The notes under the pieces are model-generated. The model was given only the letters and a program-made list of their open reading frames with translations. It was not told where the DNA came from and did no database searches. A DNA stretch of 64,000 bases. Source: Paramyrothecium sp. XJ0827. Taxonomy: Eukaryota > Ascomycota > Sordariomycetes > Hypocreales > Stachybotryaceae. Numbering within the stretch: the first letter of the stretch is position 1; each line of letters begins with the position of its first letter. Shown in pieces: positions 23,725 through 34,796 of this stretch. The stretch covers positions 2,728,001-2,792,000 of the forward strand of contig JAJFPB010000008.1 of assembly GCA_020881915.1 (NCBI GenBank), given 5' to 3'. Made by a program: the position numbers and the translations under genes.

Positions 23725-23942
23725 AGGGAGCTCGAGGAACTACACCACACCGATTGCCTGATTTTGAGTAGTGTCATATCAACCGATCATCTTTCGCACT
23801 TGTTGGAATCGTACAGTTGTTTTACCTCACTTGTTGGCGCGACATGTCGTAAATCTTGAATCTTGATCGAGGTTTGTTTCTAAAAAATTGTTTTAATTTC
23901 AGCTAGTTTATGTTGCGTTTACTCTTTCTTTTCTGCTCCTTC

Positions 23943-24563
23943 TCAAAGTCCCTCCTCCTCGTCATCGTACTGTGGTAAAGTGCTGGGAAACGTCTTTTCC
24001 ATTCCTTTCCAGTCAAGCATACGCCCCGAGGCTGTCTTGTCGAAGAATTTGACGTTGTACGTTCCCAAGTAAAAGTCATCTATAACCTGGCGCCAAGGGG
24101 CAAGGCCATCAGTGCAGACGATCTGCACTTCCTTGATGCTGGTAAAGTCCCTCATCTCGCGAGCCCTGAAGTAACAAAAGTTCTCGTCCAATGGACCCTC
24201 CATGCGCAGACGCTGGATCAGATGCTTCTCTGGCTTAACAGGATCGAAAAATATGGTCTTGACCGTGATCATGTCCATTTCGAAGTTGATCCAGGTGTAC
24301 CGGGGCCGCGTGCCGGAGCAAAAAGCCTTCACGTAGAGTGAACGGGCTAGGGCGCTGCGGCGAGACTCACTGCAGGCGTGCAGGACGGCTGGCGGTCGCG
24401 TCGGCGACTTGACGTACGCTAGGTGATCATGGGTGACATTGGCCGGTCTCGAAGAGACGGAAACGATGCGCGGCTCTGCCTCGGTGAGATTCCATATTTG
24501 GGTGCGCAGCTCCAGGGGCAGGCGTGAGAATTGGGGGAACTTGATGGTTTGTTTCTTGGCCAT
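23943..24563 (-). CDS. 2EXR domain protein
   Basis: A single minus-strand exon of 206 residues starts at the ATG at 24563 (MAKKQTIKFPQFSRLP). The segment FPQFSRLPLELRTQIW is the hallmark start of the fungal 2EXR family (PF20150), followed by the usual VLHACSESRR motif at the middle and a C-terminal acidic tail (YDDEEEGL). The open frame extends upstream to an ATG at 24656, which would add 31 residues, but family proteins normally begin just before the FPxFxxLP motif. 2EXR proteins are numerous in filamentous ascomycetes and their biochemical role is unknown. Expected to be intracellular. Confidence 0.82.
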   Translation of the reverse strand: MAKKQTIKFPQFSRLPLELRTQIWNLTEAEPRIVSVSSRPANVTHDHLAYVKSPTRPPAVLHACSESRRSALARSLYVKAFCSGTRPRYTWINFEMDMITVKTIFFDPVKPEKHLIQRLRMEGPLDENFCYFRAREMRDFTSIKEVQIVCTDGLAPWRQVIDDFYLGTYNVKFFDKTASGRMLDWKGMEKTFPSTLPQYDDEEEGL

Positions 24564-25442
24564 GTTGGGAATGAGTTCCAGATTCTCGAGCAACAGAGCG
24601 TGCGGGATAAAGGGAAGAGATTGAGGAAAACTAAAATGAAGTGCCACATGTTGCATGGGACTGGTTGTCGCGTGGGCTGATTGTAGACCAGGGGTTGTGT
24701 AAGGCTGAACTGACTACCCAAACAAGAAGTCTCGCCAGATCTGGTTTTGCACACCGACCCACATTACTCTGACCTCCTTTCTACCATGCTACAACCATGT
24801 AAGCGACATACATGCATAACCCGTCAGCCACGATCTCAATTCGCGCTAAAGCCAGATGTCGATACTTAATGCCTATTCCATAAGCTTATTCGACCCTGGA
24901 TTCAGGCCCAAGTACCATGAAGTACCATGGCCACCGCCACATTTCGTCCTGTTCGCAAGGGCTGATGCACCCGATCAGCTAGGGTATATGGCCTCGGCAT
25001 ACTTTTCTCACTTCATTGGCTGTTTGAAGACTTTCCGTCTCGGGGAACTATTGTCATGGTTTGACTTGACCAGTGCCGAGGGTCACAAGCATCATTCAAG
25101 ACTCCACCGGGGTTGTCCGACATGCCGAGTCTAGAAGAGTCGGTAAACTATTGACACTGTCAGATAATCATTTAAGATATTTCTCCTTATGGCATCAATA
25201 TGGCTCATTTTACAGGGGCTTTTGATGAGTCTAGTCTACCTCAGCTGCGGTACAACGAGTCGCGCTTCAATAATGGGCTGTAATTCGTCTTTTCCCATTC
25301 TATACCTCCATTATCAGCCTCAGGTTTGGCTTTTGTCCTCTTCCTCAAACTATTATTGACTGACAGAGTCCTTCTCCATCCTGACCTCTTCGTCCTCCAT
25401 CCTTTACCATTTTTTCACTCAATCGCAGCCACTCATTGTACC
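24564..25442. other. Intergenic, promoters of the divergent 2EXR and LysM-WSC genes
   Basis: No gene recognised. The frame in front of the LysM-WSC gene is open upstream to 25326, but no signal peptide lies there, so it was treated as leader. Confidence 0.45.
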
Positions 25443-26150
25443 ATGAGGAACGCCCTGCACTTCTCGGCCACGACGGCATGCTTGGCCATTTTGCTTGCCG
25501 CTCCTCAGCTGTGCTCTGCTGGCCCTGATCCTCTGCTAGACTGGGACCCAGAGACTATTTCGCCTTGCCTGATGTGGGAAGACAATGGCTACGGTCTCTC
25601 CTGCGAGTATGTTCGAAAATATTGGAACATCACGGCAGAGGAATTTACCAAGTGGAATCCCTCCGTCGGCCTCGATTGCAAGCCCTGGCGGTACCAGTCA
25701 TACTGCGTCGTCCCCAAGGTCCGCTTGCCCGCCACTACTACGACAAGCACAACAGCCAAGCCCACAACCACCACCAGCACTACCAGTGTCACCCAAATCC
25801 TAGGCCCTTCTCCCACAAGCTGGGCTGCCAGAGGCTGCTATGTTGACGATAAACCTAGCCTCCCAGTACTCGAAAAGCGCATCAGCAAGGAGGGTGGCGA
25901 TGCCGCCCTTACAATCGCAAAGTGTCAGGAATCATGCTACCAGGCCTTCCTCAAGTTTGCCGGTGTAAAGGCTGGCAATGAATGCTGGTGCAGCAGTTTT
26001 ATTGGAGGCGAGCTGGCCAAGAATGCGACTCTGGAGTGCAATACCCCCTGCACCGGTGATCTGAAGACCGTGTGTGGTGGCAAGGATCGACTCAACATCT
26101 TCGAACCGGTTGGGTTCAAGGAGGTAGAGCCTGTGGTCTCCCGCATTTGA
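25443..26150 (+). CDS. Secreted LysM-WSC protein
   Basis: A single exon from ATG 25443 encodes 235 residues. Residues 1-26 form a signal peptide (MRNALHFSATTACLAILLAA...). A LysM-type module covers about 42-90 (WNITAEEFTKWNP). A Thr-rich linker follows at about 96-116, likely O-glycosylated. A Cys-rich WSC domain covers about 129-225 (GCYVDD, CQESCYQAF, NECWCSSF, CNTPCTGD, VCGG). The start was placed here rather than at the upstream open frame because the signal peptide begins at this Met. LysM binds chitin oligomers and WSC binds wall glycans, so the protein may protect the wall or mask chitin fragments from recognition. Its location near the group C chitinase supports a chitin-related role. 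Confidence 0.9.
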   Translation: MRNALHFSATTACLAILLAAPQLCSAGPDPLLDWDPETISPCLMWEDNGYGLSCEYVRKYWNITAEEFTKWNPSVGLDCKPWRYQSYCVVPKVRLPATTTTSTTAKPTTTTSTTSVTQILGPSPTSWAARGCYVDDKPSLPVLEKRISKEGGDAALTIAKCQESCYQAFLKFAGVKAGNECWCSSFIGGELAKNATLECNTPCTGDLKTVCGGKDRLNIFEPVGFKEVEPVVSRI

Positions 26151-27071
26151 AGTGGGTGGCAGTGGTTATGGAAACAAGTGGCACGAGGGATGATCCTATC
26201 TTATTCCCAGTCGAGGGTTGGTCTTTGTGTACGGTTGGCAGTATTATTTAACATCCGCTTTCTAGTAACAAGTTTCTCGGTGGCATTTTTGTGTCTTAAT
26301 TTTATTACATTTGACTTACCGTATAGCTGCTAAAAGTAGACTGAGCAGAATGATAATCACAATCTTTGTCCTGTTTCTAAAGCCAATGGACCCGTTCCAC
26401 AGGCCGATGCTCGTCGAACCAGCATGATCAAACAGTCTAATGAAGACACATATTATACATGGTCTATCTCAAACTTTCGTACGTTGGGTTGGAGGGTTGG
26501 AGCTTACCGCCTGGGACGCATACCGGTGCTACGCTATACCTCTGAGAAATATTTCACAGCTCCGGCACGTTCCTGAGACTGGGTTTCAGACACAGAGCCC
26601 TGTACCTTGTCCTTGAAATTTGTCTGCTTCACCTACCCTGCACATGGCTAGTGGTTGTGAATCCGCATCAGTTCCACCCCAACATCGCATATTGGTAGAA
26701 AGATTATGGCCTTGAGCTTATGTTTTAGATTAACCTCTTCCTTTGGACCAATGTATTTCGTAGACGCCAGGAGTTTTTAGCAAATTTTGTAAGTACGAAC
26801 CCTGTCTAGTGTTGCTTATCGTGCATGAGTGTAGAAAACTTGAGCAAACCATCTCCAATTTTGACCAGGAACGAAATGCCACTCAAGTGTTGAGTGACGT
26901 CAACTGAAGCACGCCATTGCCTCGGCCTTGGCTTAGCACAAGCTGATATTGTAGCACATAGTATGTGAGGATTGTGAGACTTGCGCGTTGACAACTGACA
27001 AAAGATGTTTGCCAACTATCGGGTAGGTTAGTACTCGGATTTTTTCGCTTGCCAAATGCAAGACACGCACA
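26151..27071. other. Intergenic, nothing recognised
   Basis: This holds the 3' flank of the LysM-WSC gene. No coding frame or repeat with support was seen. Confidence 0.45.
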
Positions 27072-27922
27072 ATGAGTCTCGATGTAAACGCCCGAGGCAT
27101 AGTCCACGTTGTTTATGCAAAAGGAAACGTTCGAGTACCTGCAGGAATAGAGGCAAACTCGACTGGTGAGTATCCGAACAAGACCACCATCCTATCTAAC
27201 GGCTCAATCCAGGACTCGGCTGCAGGCCAGCCTGCATTGGTCACTTGTTGACGTGACGCCTTCGACTGTCTCGCTATATGACGCATTGATCAAGGGTCCA
27301 GGAGAACGAGCCCTGACGCTACGCATCAATGTCAAACAGGTACACTAAAAAAAGGATATATGCCCCGTTACGATTTGCACCAACCATACCATCCTCGGCA
27401 AGGGCGACCCCAGTATTCGGCTCTTAATGCGCACAAACGATAGGCCGGCAAAATATCTACTCGGAGACCCGCTTCCCGGTGTTTACATGCGATAGCCGAG
27501 CCTGAAACGGGATGACTGGAAGACAAGATTGCCATTTGTCACAATTCCCCCTGGTGCTGAAGGTCTCACAGTGAGCGAAACTATCTCTTGGGACCGGTTG
27601 CTACAATATCGGGGTCAAAGACTCTCGTCAGAAAGCATCTACAGCCGGGAACAGAATACGAGCTGGGCTTCTCCAGTGGCCGCCGCTCGACATTAGAGAC
27701 TGGTGGAACTGGGGCGATTTGGAGAGTGATCTGAAGGACAGCAAGCTTGTCAATTTGGTCAATCCCAAAATGAATAGGGTAGAGGATCCAGCACCGCCTT
27801 CACCACCCGCACTGTTGCCATATGATGCGTGGGGTGACGAATGTGATGATGCTGGCAACGACTTTGTCCGCATGCTCAACGTTATAGATACCACCCCCTT
27901 GTTGTTACGGTTCGTTGAATAA
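27072..27922 (+). pseudogene. Decayed gene, probable former protein-coding unit
   Basis: Protein-like fragments follow one another on the plus strand but in different frames. They are a start at 27072 (MSLDVNARGIVHVVY), then TVSLYDALIKGPGERALTL, then VTIPPGAEGLTVSETISWD, then LQPGTEYELGFSSGRR, and then DWWNWGDLESDLKDSKL running to a stop at 27922. At least two frame changes cannot be explained by introns with normal borders (near 27640 and 27690), and a TAG interrupts another join. The fragments recall a family of small fungal hypothetical proteins with a conserved ETISWDR and WGDL-DLKDKKL segment; I recognise this only loosely. It was probably a working gene that has been broken by indels. 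Confidence 0.45.
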
Positions 27923-28273
27923 GGTATGCAGTGAGATTGACCGCACGTTTAAACAAGCGGAAGAGTTTATTTCTAGCCAGTCACAGACATTCACTACAGA
28001 TAGGCCATCTGACCAAAGGCAATCGCTTCAGCGAGGGATACACAGCACTTGAATCGAGCCAAAAGGAGTTGAGGCAGTTCCAACACTATGAATAAACATA
28101 TCTTTTGATTAGAATTCAAGTAGACAAGACATAATATGTTCGTACGGTTCTTTGCGAGGAATTCCAAAATTCTCAGCAGGGTTGCAAAGGAGATGTGGGA
28201 TGTCGGCTATGTGCAGCATCCAATCTAGATGCAGGTCGGACTTTCTACACAGCGCACTCAGTGCTCCTCAACA
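27923..28273. other. Intergenic, nothing recognised
   Basis: This short stretch lies between the decayed gene and the GFA-family gene. No feature was seen. Confidence 0.4.
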
Positions 28274-28869
28274 TCAGTAAGGAAACATTGCCTCTGCTTT
28301 CTTCGCCCCTTCGACGCCAGAGAACCAGCTCACGCGGTCCTTGGTGTACTGCTCAATGGCAGGCTTCAACTTTGTGTCGTGCAAGTTAAAGTCATCCACA
28401 GTACCAATACGAAGAATGCTCATTCCGGAGAAGGCCGCGCCGACACGATACATGAGTGTTCCGCAAGTAGAACAGAAGTAGTTTGTCATCTGCTGGTGCG
28501 AGCCGATTGTTGCCGATTGTCCAAAGGTCTTTAAGTTGTCGCGCCCACGCAGGTGCTGCAGGTGTGTGTCTGCGATGGTGAAGTTGGATGCGAACATAGA
28601 CGCAGTGATTTTGCGACAGTCAAAACAGTTGCAGACAAAAGTGTTGACGAGACCGGGACCTTCGGTTGGCTATTTCCGATATTAGCATGCGTGTAGTCGT
28701 ACGAGACCGAGACGATAGTTGGCCCCGTCAACTTTGCAAGACTTACGAAGGACAATTGGACAGCACCACAGAAGCATGTGGCTGTTGCTTCCGTCTCGGT
28801 TGACCAGCCGTCGCGAGCGAGACCAGCAAGAGGGATGTAGGAAGTAGACTTGTCTGCTGAGGCCGCCAT
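28274..28869 (-). CDS. GFA-family (glutathione-dependent formaldehyde-activating-like) protein
   Basis: Two exons, 28869-28747 and 28669-28274, give 172 residues. The zinc-binding Cys sets of the GFA / Mss4-like fold (PF04828) are intact: TCFCGAVQL, CNCFDCRK and YFCSTCGTLMY. Bacterial relatives speed formaldehyde conjugation to glutathione; most fungal members have no tested activity and may act on other reactive carbonyls. The open frame extends 24 codons upstream, but the ATG at 28869 (MAASADKST) sits 126 bp after a TATA box and gives a standard N-terminus. Expected cytosolic. The next P450 gene is 620 bp upstream on the same strand. Confidence 0.88.
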
Positions 28870-28994
28870 TTTGTTGTTGTTTTGGACCACCTGGTGTGAT
28901 GAAAGTGATATGTCAATGTAATAGTTGTACTCTGAATCCAATGCTGCTCTGGAATGGAGTGTCTTGTTTGACTGGTGATTGTGCAGATACAGGA

Positions 28995-29002
28995 CTTATA
29001 TA
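28995..29002 (-). promoter_or_regulatory. TATA box of the GFA-family gene
   Basis: TATATAAG on the minus strand lies 126 bp upstream of the ATG at 28869. Confidence 0.45.
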
Positions 29003-29088
29003 GATATAGCTTTGAACACTGGTTTGCGAACTTACAGTGTAGATAAGCTGACTTGGCTGCTGATGCAATAGCGGAATCACGGAACGGA

Positions 29089-29236
29089 GCCCGGAATCGC
29101 GGAGCTGGGATATGCTGTCACAGGCGTCAGCATTTGCCAAAATTGACCAATGCCAGCGTCTCTCATGACAGCCTGGCGCCAACTAAGCCCCGCTATTCCA
29201 TCCGCATCGTTGCAGCCAGATTCCGCGATTCCGGGC
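29089..29236. repeat. 15-bp perfect inverted repeat pair
   Basis: GCCCGGAATCGCGGA at 29089-29103 is exactly matched in reverse complement by 29222-29236. A further partial copy (GCGGAATCACGGA) lies just left, at about 29071-29083. The arms are 118 bp apart, in the gene-free stretch 28870-29489 between the GFA gene and the P450 gene. They could be binding sites for one factor or the end of a small element. Confidence 0.65.
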
Positions 29237-29489
29237 TTTACTAAACATCCCTCGATTTATTACATGAGCGTCGATAAACAGCGACCGACTGGGTCTGGAA
29301 ACTTTGAAATTGTAGATCTGCATACTTGTGCATGTGTCTTTCCAGTTCTAGACGATAACTCGCCTGGAAGCTATGTCATTTCAGAAAATTTTTACCGAGA
29401 GTCTTTGGGCTTTGCATGCATGTTTCGATGCGCCTGTCGCTTGTAGTGCAATTGCTACTAACCATTGCTTGTGCCATTGGGACCACTCT

Positions 29490-31197
29490 TCAGCTCTGCA
29501 CATTCCTAATCAGGACCGGCATCGAAGTGTCGGGCGCCATATCTGTGAACCGCCTCGACTCTGCTGGCCGTTCAGAGCTTCTCTCGGGCAGCTTCATATA
29601 CTTTGTCACCAGGCTAATGAGTATCAACTTGATGGTTACATCAGCCATGAAACGCCCCGGACAGGCATGCAACCCAGCACCCCAGTCGAATGTATCTTCG
29701 GCCGTCGAAGCAAATTGGAACTTGCTTGTGTCGAATCCCGCGCGGCGGTGCAACCAGCGCTTGCCGTTGAATGCAGTAAAATCCGTATCCCAGTTGTCTG
29801 GGTCGGTACTATAGCGGAGATTTGGGAAAGACAGAACAGTGCCAGCAGGAACCTTGAGCCCGTCCTTGAATCTGAATGAGCTCATTGCAACACGCTGAAC
29901 AGTGGCTATTTGCAAAATGGGTTGATTAGCAGAGAGCACATCTTGGCAGTGATTGACTTGCCTTCTTGGAACGGTTTCAGACGCAATGTCTCCTTCATGA
30001 ATGAATCCATAGTCCTCAGTTCTCCCAGGGCATGACGAGTCCACGACGGAGAGCCCTGCAGTTCCGCTTGTTGTACACGAATAATTTCTTCTCGGATTTC
30101 GGCCACTGCTCCAGGGGTACCCAATAAGCTGAAACGTGTTTGAAGAGCAATGAAAGAGGTACCATGGAGAGATGCAAACATAACGATGAATATGTTCTGC
30201 ACAATGTCGTCAGGACTCACGACTTTGCCGTTTTTACGATAGTTTTCCATTATCCAGTGGATAAAATCATCGTGTCGTTCAGCCGTTGCGCCATGCGCTG
30301 CGTATGCAGCTTGCCTTCCTTCGAGAACAGGGCGTACGAGCTCGGCAGCCTCGCGGCGTACCTTATTAACAAGTGCCACCTCGGGGTTAAAATAGTAAGC
30401 CATCCAATATAGAGATGGGTGGTACTTCTCCCGAATTGCACCTTGTGCTGTCAATACGCAGGTAATGTATTTCATAGAAATAGCAGGCCACGCATCACAA
30501 AGTTCGGGCCCAACCATTACATATGCAGACATGCGGGAGAACAAGTCCAAGATCTTAGGGTAGAGGACCACTGGCGTCCAGTCTGAAGCGTCTGGCAATT
30601 GTTGTTCCGCGGCACGGAAGCACAACTCCTGCATTGGCTTGATGAGTTTGTTGAGCGCGCGGTTGAGGTCCAGGCGGGCACTGGTTTGAATCTCATCTGT
30701 GATTTTAGGACCGCCGACCTTGCCCATCGTAGAGGTCTGGAGACAAAGGTCAGGAAAGAACGCTGCCAAAGGACGAAAGATGATGTACAGACATTATTCA
30801 AGATAGCCGGAAGGCTGAGCTTTTCTTGGGTCGCATTCTTAACCTCTTCCATATATTTAACGGGTAAATAGACACGGGGTCGGTCAGGATTGAGGAAATC
30901 GCGTATGCAAAAAGGTTGCCCGTGTTTAATGTGCTGTACGCAAACATCAGAGAAGCTGTTCGAGCAACAAACCGAATAGACCTGATGCACCATCGGTGGC
31001 TCTGCCATACGTACCCTGTCATAGCCTATGCCCAGGAGGCTCGCAGCATCCTTGGTGTATCGCTCCCTGGAGTTGTCCCCCTCAAATTCTACGAGAGGGG
31101 TGCCCGGGAGAACGCTGGCAGGGAAGATGGTTAACCAATACCGCCAGCCTAACCATGCCACCTAAAGGGCGGTTACGATAAAAAGGGATGCGGACAT
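29490..31197 (-). CDS. Cytochrome P450 with an in-frame TAG near the start
   Basis: Exons 31197-31015, 30933-30793, 30736-29962 and 29905-29490 would encode about 503 residues plus one internal stop. Conserved parts are visible: FASLHGTSF in the I-helix (the HTT-like form of ent-kaurene-oxidase-type fungal P450s), KETLRLKPFQE for ExxR, FNGKRWL for the PERF region, and DWGAGLHACPGR for the heme Cys loop. Intron 3 has a GC donor (GAAG|GCAAGT). The natural start ATG at 31197 reads MSASLFIVTAL, a good membrane anchor start, then TAG, then VAWLGWRYWL in the same frame. No normal intron removes the TAG. The gene is therefore either freshly inactivated, begins at a non-ATG codon, or has an unseen 5' exon. 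The rest is fully open and conserved. Confidence 0.75.
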
Positions 31198-32922
31198 GAC
31201 CGTTGTAGGTTGAATGAGGTTGCGTCAAATGGTGGGTTCTCCGGATGGGTGTGAGAATGCTCTGATGGAGTGCGGGGGCCGGTTGTCCAGGAGAGTCCGT
31301 TGCTCATCAAGGTCAGCTTGGGGAGTTAACAAGCAACAACCACTTATTCTGTGGCTTTGTCGGCGTTTCATAATTCAAAGCATATCCCCAGGTAATCCGA
31401 ACAGCATTAGGATATCGCTCATACTGTTTCCAATGAGGCCGTGGCATGGATAACATGACACCAATGAGCGATGTCCAAATCGCTTTGACGGGTCACCGTT
31501 ACCATTACCGACAGGGTTTGCCAGGCTCGACCGTCGCATCAGATTTCTCTTCTGGGTCGCTCAGAGGCCTGGTTGTCCTCTGCTCTACCTGCTTGTTATT
31601 CTCGTTGCAGTCGTCGTATTTTCTGATCATCTTTGAGCTCGGACTGGCCACCTCGTCTAACGCCGGTCAACCCTAATTGGTTTCTGATTGCTACGGACAG
31701 GCGCCTCCCTGAACGGCATTCAACGAGGAAAACAATTGGCCGTGCTTCGAACAACGAGGCAGCTACAGCGACCTCTGCATCTATCTCCTTGACGTCGTTG
31801 GCCGCCGAATACGTAGCGAATGTGGATCTTGTTGAATCGGATGCCCAGGCCTTGAAAAACACCATTACTGGTTGTCGTTAGTTGATGTCTATGTGACAGC
31901 TAGCAGTAAAGCGATACTCTCCCCGAATATTGATATACCTTCTGGTGTCCCCTCTATTTTGCGATTTGGTGTATAGTAGGAGGGATGAATGAGCAAAACA
32001 AATTTCGGAACCTGCTCCACCATTTCCACTTCCAATGACCAAGTAGAATGCCGCTCAACGTCTATTTAAATGACTGACCACCAGCTTTATTTTCTTTGGC
32101 TTATAGATTCTCTCGCTACAAAGGGAGATAGTAAATCTGGCGGCGGTCTACACAGCGCATTGCGGGCAGCTCAAACGGAACTCGAATGACTAGAACGAAC
32201 CTCATTCTTGCTGAACCCAGGTCACTTTCTTGTGTTGTAGCTAAATAAACTTCGTCCATCTCGATACCTAAGAATTCTCTGTTGAGTGGTTTAGACTGAA
32301 TACAACAATCAATTATTAACAGTGCAAGAAGAGGCTTATGGCAGGCCTGTCAACGAAGTGTTTTTTTCCGCCTTGGCTCGCGTTTCTGTAACCCACAACT
32401 CGCTCACTGACCTCATGTGGTGACCTCTTTTCTTTTTCTTTTCCTATTTCCAGGGGTCTGGGACAGCATCAATATGGGCTAGGATTTGCCGCATCTGGCT
32501 CAACACCTGGGACAAACCCCGCCGCCCCTCTGGTTGATTCTCGGGATAGCCAATACGCCATCATGGATAGCGAGAGCTGACTGGAGCGAGGCCTCGACCC
32601 ATGAGGTATGCAGTATGAGGCAGTGATCAACGCCCTGCATGTGGAAAGTGCAGCAAAAAGCAAAGAAGAAGTTGGTCGTGGCATGACATCACTGGCTGGC
32701 CATATCAGCTGGGTCAGCACCTAGCGCTAGAGATGAGCCACTCGCTCGCGGTCGTGGGCCAAAGCGTTTCGCAACACAGGCACAAAATCGTGTCACCACG
32801 CACAAGTCGCAGAGTTAAGAAACACTCCTGCATCATTTGCTGGTGATTGCGGGGTTGACGATTCCGGAAACGGGACCCGAAACTCGCGTTAGTTGACTCT
32901 TCCCACGAGGTTCATTGGCAAA
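31198..32922. other. Gene-free stretch of 1.7 kb
   Basis: Frames of 76-89 codons occur on both strands but carry no motif and overlap each other. The ends are promoters of the P450 (minus) and the membrane protein (plus). No repeats or RNA genes were recognised. Confidence 0.4.
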
Positions 32923-34796
32923 ATGGGAAACACATGCAGCAACGAAATCTCCTGCGATTTCAACTTCACCGAAGGGGCTGTTGTTGAGTTTAAGGAAGAT
33001 CCAGACATTGTAAGTTTGAGCCCGGGCGAGTTTTCTGCGGCAATCAGTTCGCTAATCATTGATCGTTCAGGCTGGTATCGGAGTAAGTGCTCCATTCTAC
33101 GAACGCGGGCTTGTCGTACGCCGGACGAATCTGAATAGACGTGCTAAATTCGCATTTGAATCAGGTTGTCGTCTCATTTATGATATCGGCATGGGCCACG
33201 TTTCTGCTAGCCCTGTTTGCCTATCTCTTCGTTGACGGTGTTCTGAACGAAGATGATATGTTTGTCACAACTTTTGACTTGCAGGTGCTCAAATTGGCAG
33301 ACAAACTGAAGGATGTCTGCAAAAGGGCTGTGAAAGCCTTGGCGGGCAACTGGCTTCGCCGCCTGTTCCTAGCTCTTTGGCCCGCTCACCAGAGACATTT
33401 TACCAAGGAGCAGATGCAGCAGGTCTGTTTGATGGCTGCAGACCAGCAGCTCATCGCAGGAGCGGCAATGCTCATAGTCGGATACTCGAGGCATTGTGAG
33501 ATCACGCAGTACCACTTCTTCATCGCCAGCTTGATGACCTTGTGCTCATTCGCAACGTTTCAGGCCATCGTCATTTTGGTTCGCGACGCCCTCGATAGCC
33601 ACTTCAAACGCTTCTGGCGCATTGTTTGGATTACGGTGATTTTCGGATGCGTCATGGCGAACAACTTCGTTGTGTACAATGACTATTTCCTAGTTCTGGG
33701 CCATTTCGGCCACTCGATGGATTGTGTCTGGGACGCCATCAGCCTTGGCCAAGAGTACAACAGCAGGCAAGCAGCCTATGTCTCGTTGGGAATGCTGACG
33801 GATACCTGGTCCTATCTCGCCATAGTGGCCTACCTCAATCCGACTTTGCTCGAATGGCGGCCTGTGGCCTTCATCATCTTTGCACCATGGTATGCCCTGA
33901 GACAGGCCAGCCAAGTCTATCTGCTTGTGCGGAGCCTTCGTCAACAATACAATTCTAAAATGGGTATTATTGCGATTCTAGAAGGTTTTGCGTTTGGCCT
34001 TTTCGTCGTCGCGTTTACCATTCGCGAGTTGTTCTTCTCCCTTTTTATCGATCTGCTGCGTATATTTCTCTATTTATTCCAAGTCACTGTTGATCTGACC
34101 AAATGGAGAAACTTGGCTGGCGAAAACGGTCGGAAAGAGACTGAGAATGAATGGGGGTTTGGACAGATACTGCCTATGCTCTTGCTGGTAATTCCCCTGT
34201 TCGCATTCTTGGAAATCGTCTACCGTAAGTCTTGAACTCTTCGCACAAGCGCTGTCGGACTGTTCCTAACTTCCGCACCATAGCGGCCAGAAAACCAGGC
34301 GATCAACAAGAGGCAGTCACGGTCTCACAGACTGAACTACAAACGCTTTTGGCAACAGATGACGCAGCTAAGGATGGTGCCGTACACGAACATTCAAACG
34401 CAACAAAACCCTCAAGTCTGAGACATCTACCATTATGCCCTGTACACAAGGGCTTTTACACATGATTCAACTGACAAACCAATAGGTCAAGAGCAATCCA
34501 TAGCTGCCCAGCCCCTGCCTTTGCAAACCCTCACGAGACGAAGAACGCACTTTGACGCCATAAGAGAATCGGTGATGGCACGTCGTCAACCTTTGCACCC
34601 AGATGCCATCAGTCGTAGGAATTTTTCGGCACAGGAATGGTGGCACCATGACTTCTCAGATGCCGGCGTGGAGGACCTTGAAGCTTCCATGTATGCAACG
34701 AAATGGTTTAGAAGCTGGCTCGGTTTCCTAGCTGTGAGTGGTTTCGTCGTGGCAGGGTTCTTGGCCATATTTTTAGAAGATGGCCTTCCGATTTAG
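32923..34796 (+). CDS. Polytopic membrane protein, fungal hypothetical family
   Basis: Five exons, 32923-33009, 33071-33082, 33165-34224, 34284-34415 and 34486-34796, give 533 residues. Exon 2 is only 12 nt and encodes AGIG, rebuilding DPDIAGIGVVVSF, the usual start of this family just before TM1. About seven hydrophobic helices follow between 32 and 380 (SAWATFLLALFAYLF, GIIAILEGFAFGLFVVAF, ILPMLLLVIPLFAFLEIVY), then a hydrophilic tail and one more helix near the C-terminus (FLAVSGFVVAGFLAIFL). Short extracellular N-terminus with Cys residues (NTCSNEISCDF). No transport or enzyme motif is seen. The donor of intron 4 (GTCTGA at 34416) was chosen because it keeps phase and gives a 70-nt intron with a CTGAC branch site; GTGCCG at about 34377 is an alternative. 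Confidence 0.78.

Noticed and set aside
3645..26150. Considered treating the chitinase and LysM genes as part of the cluster at 3.6-16.6 kb
   Set aside because: The chitin genes form their own known type of neighbourhood and lie beyond the regulator; no shared signal was seen.
31596..31881. Opposed 82-89 codon frames
   Set aside because: No motif or conservation signal visible; both strands open by chance.
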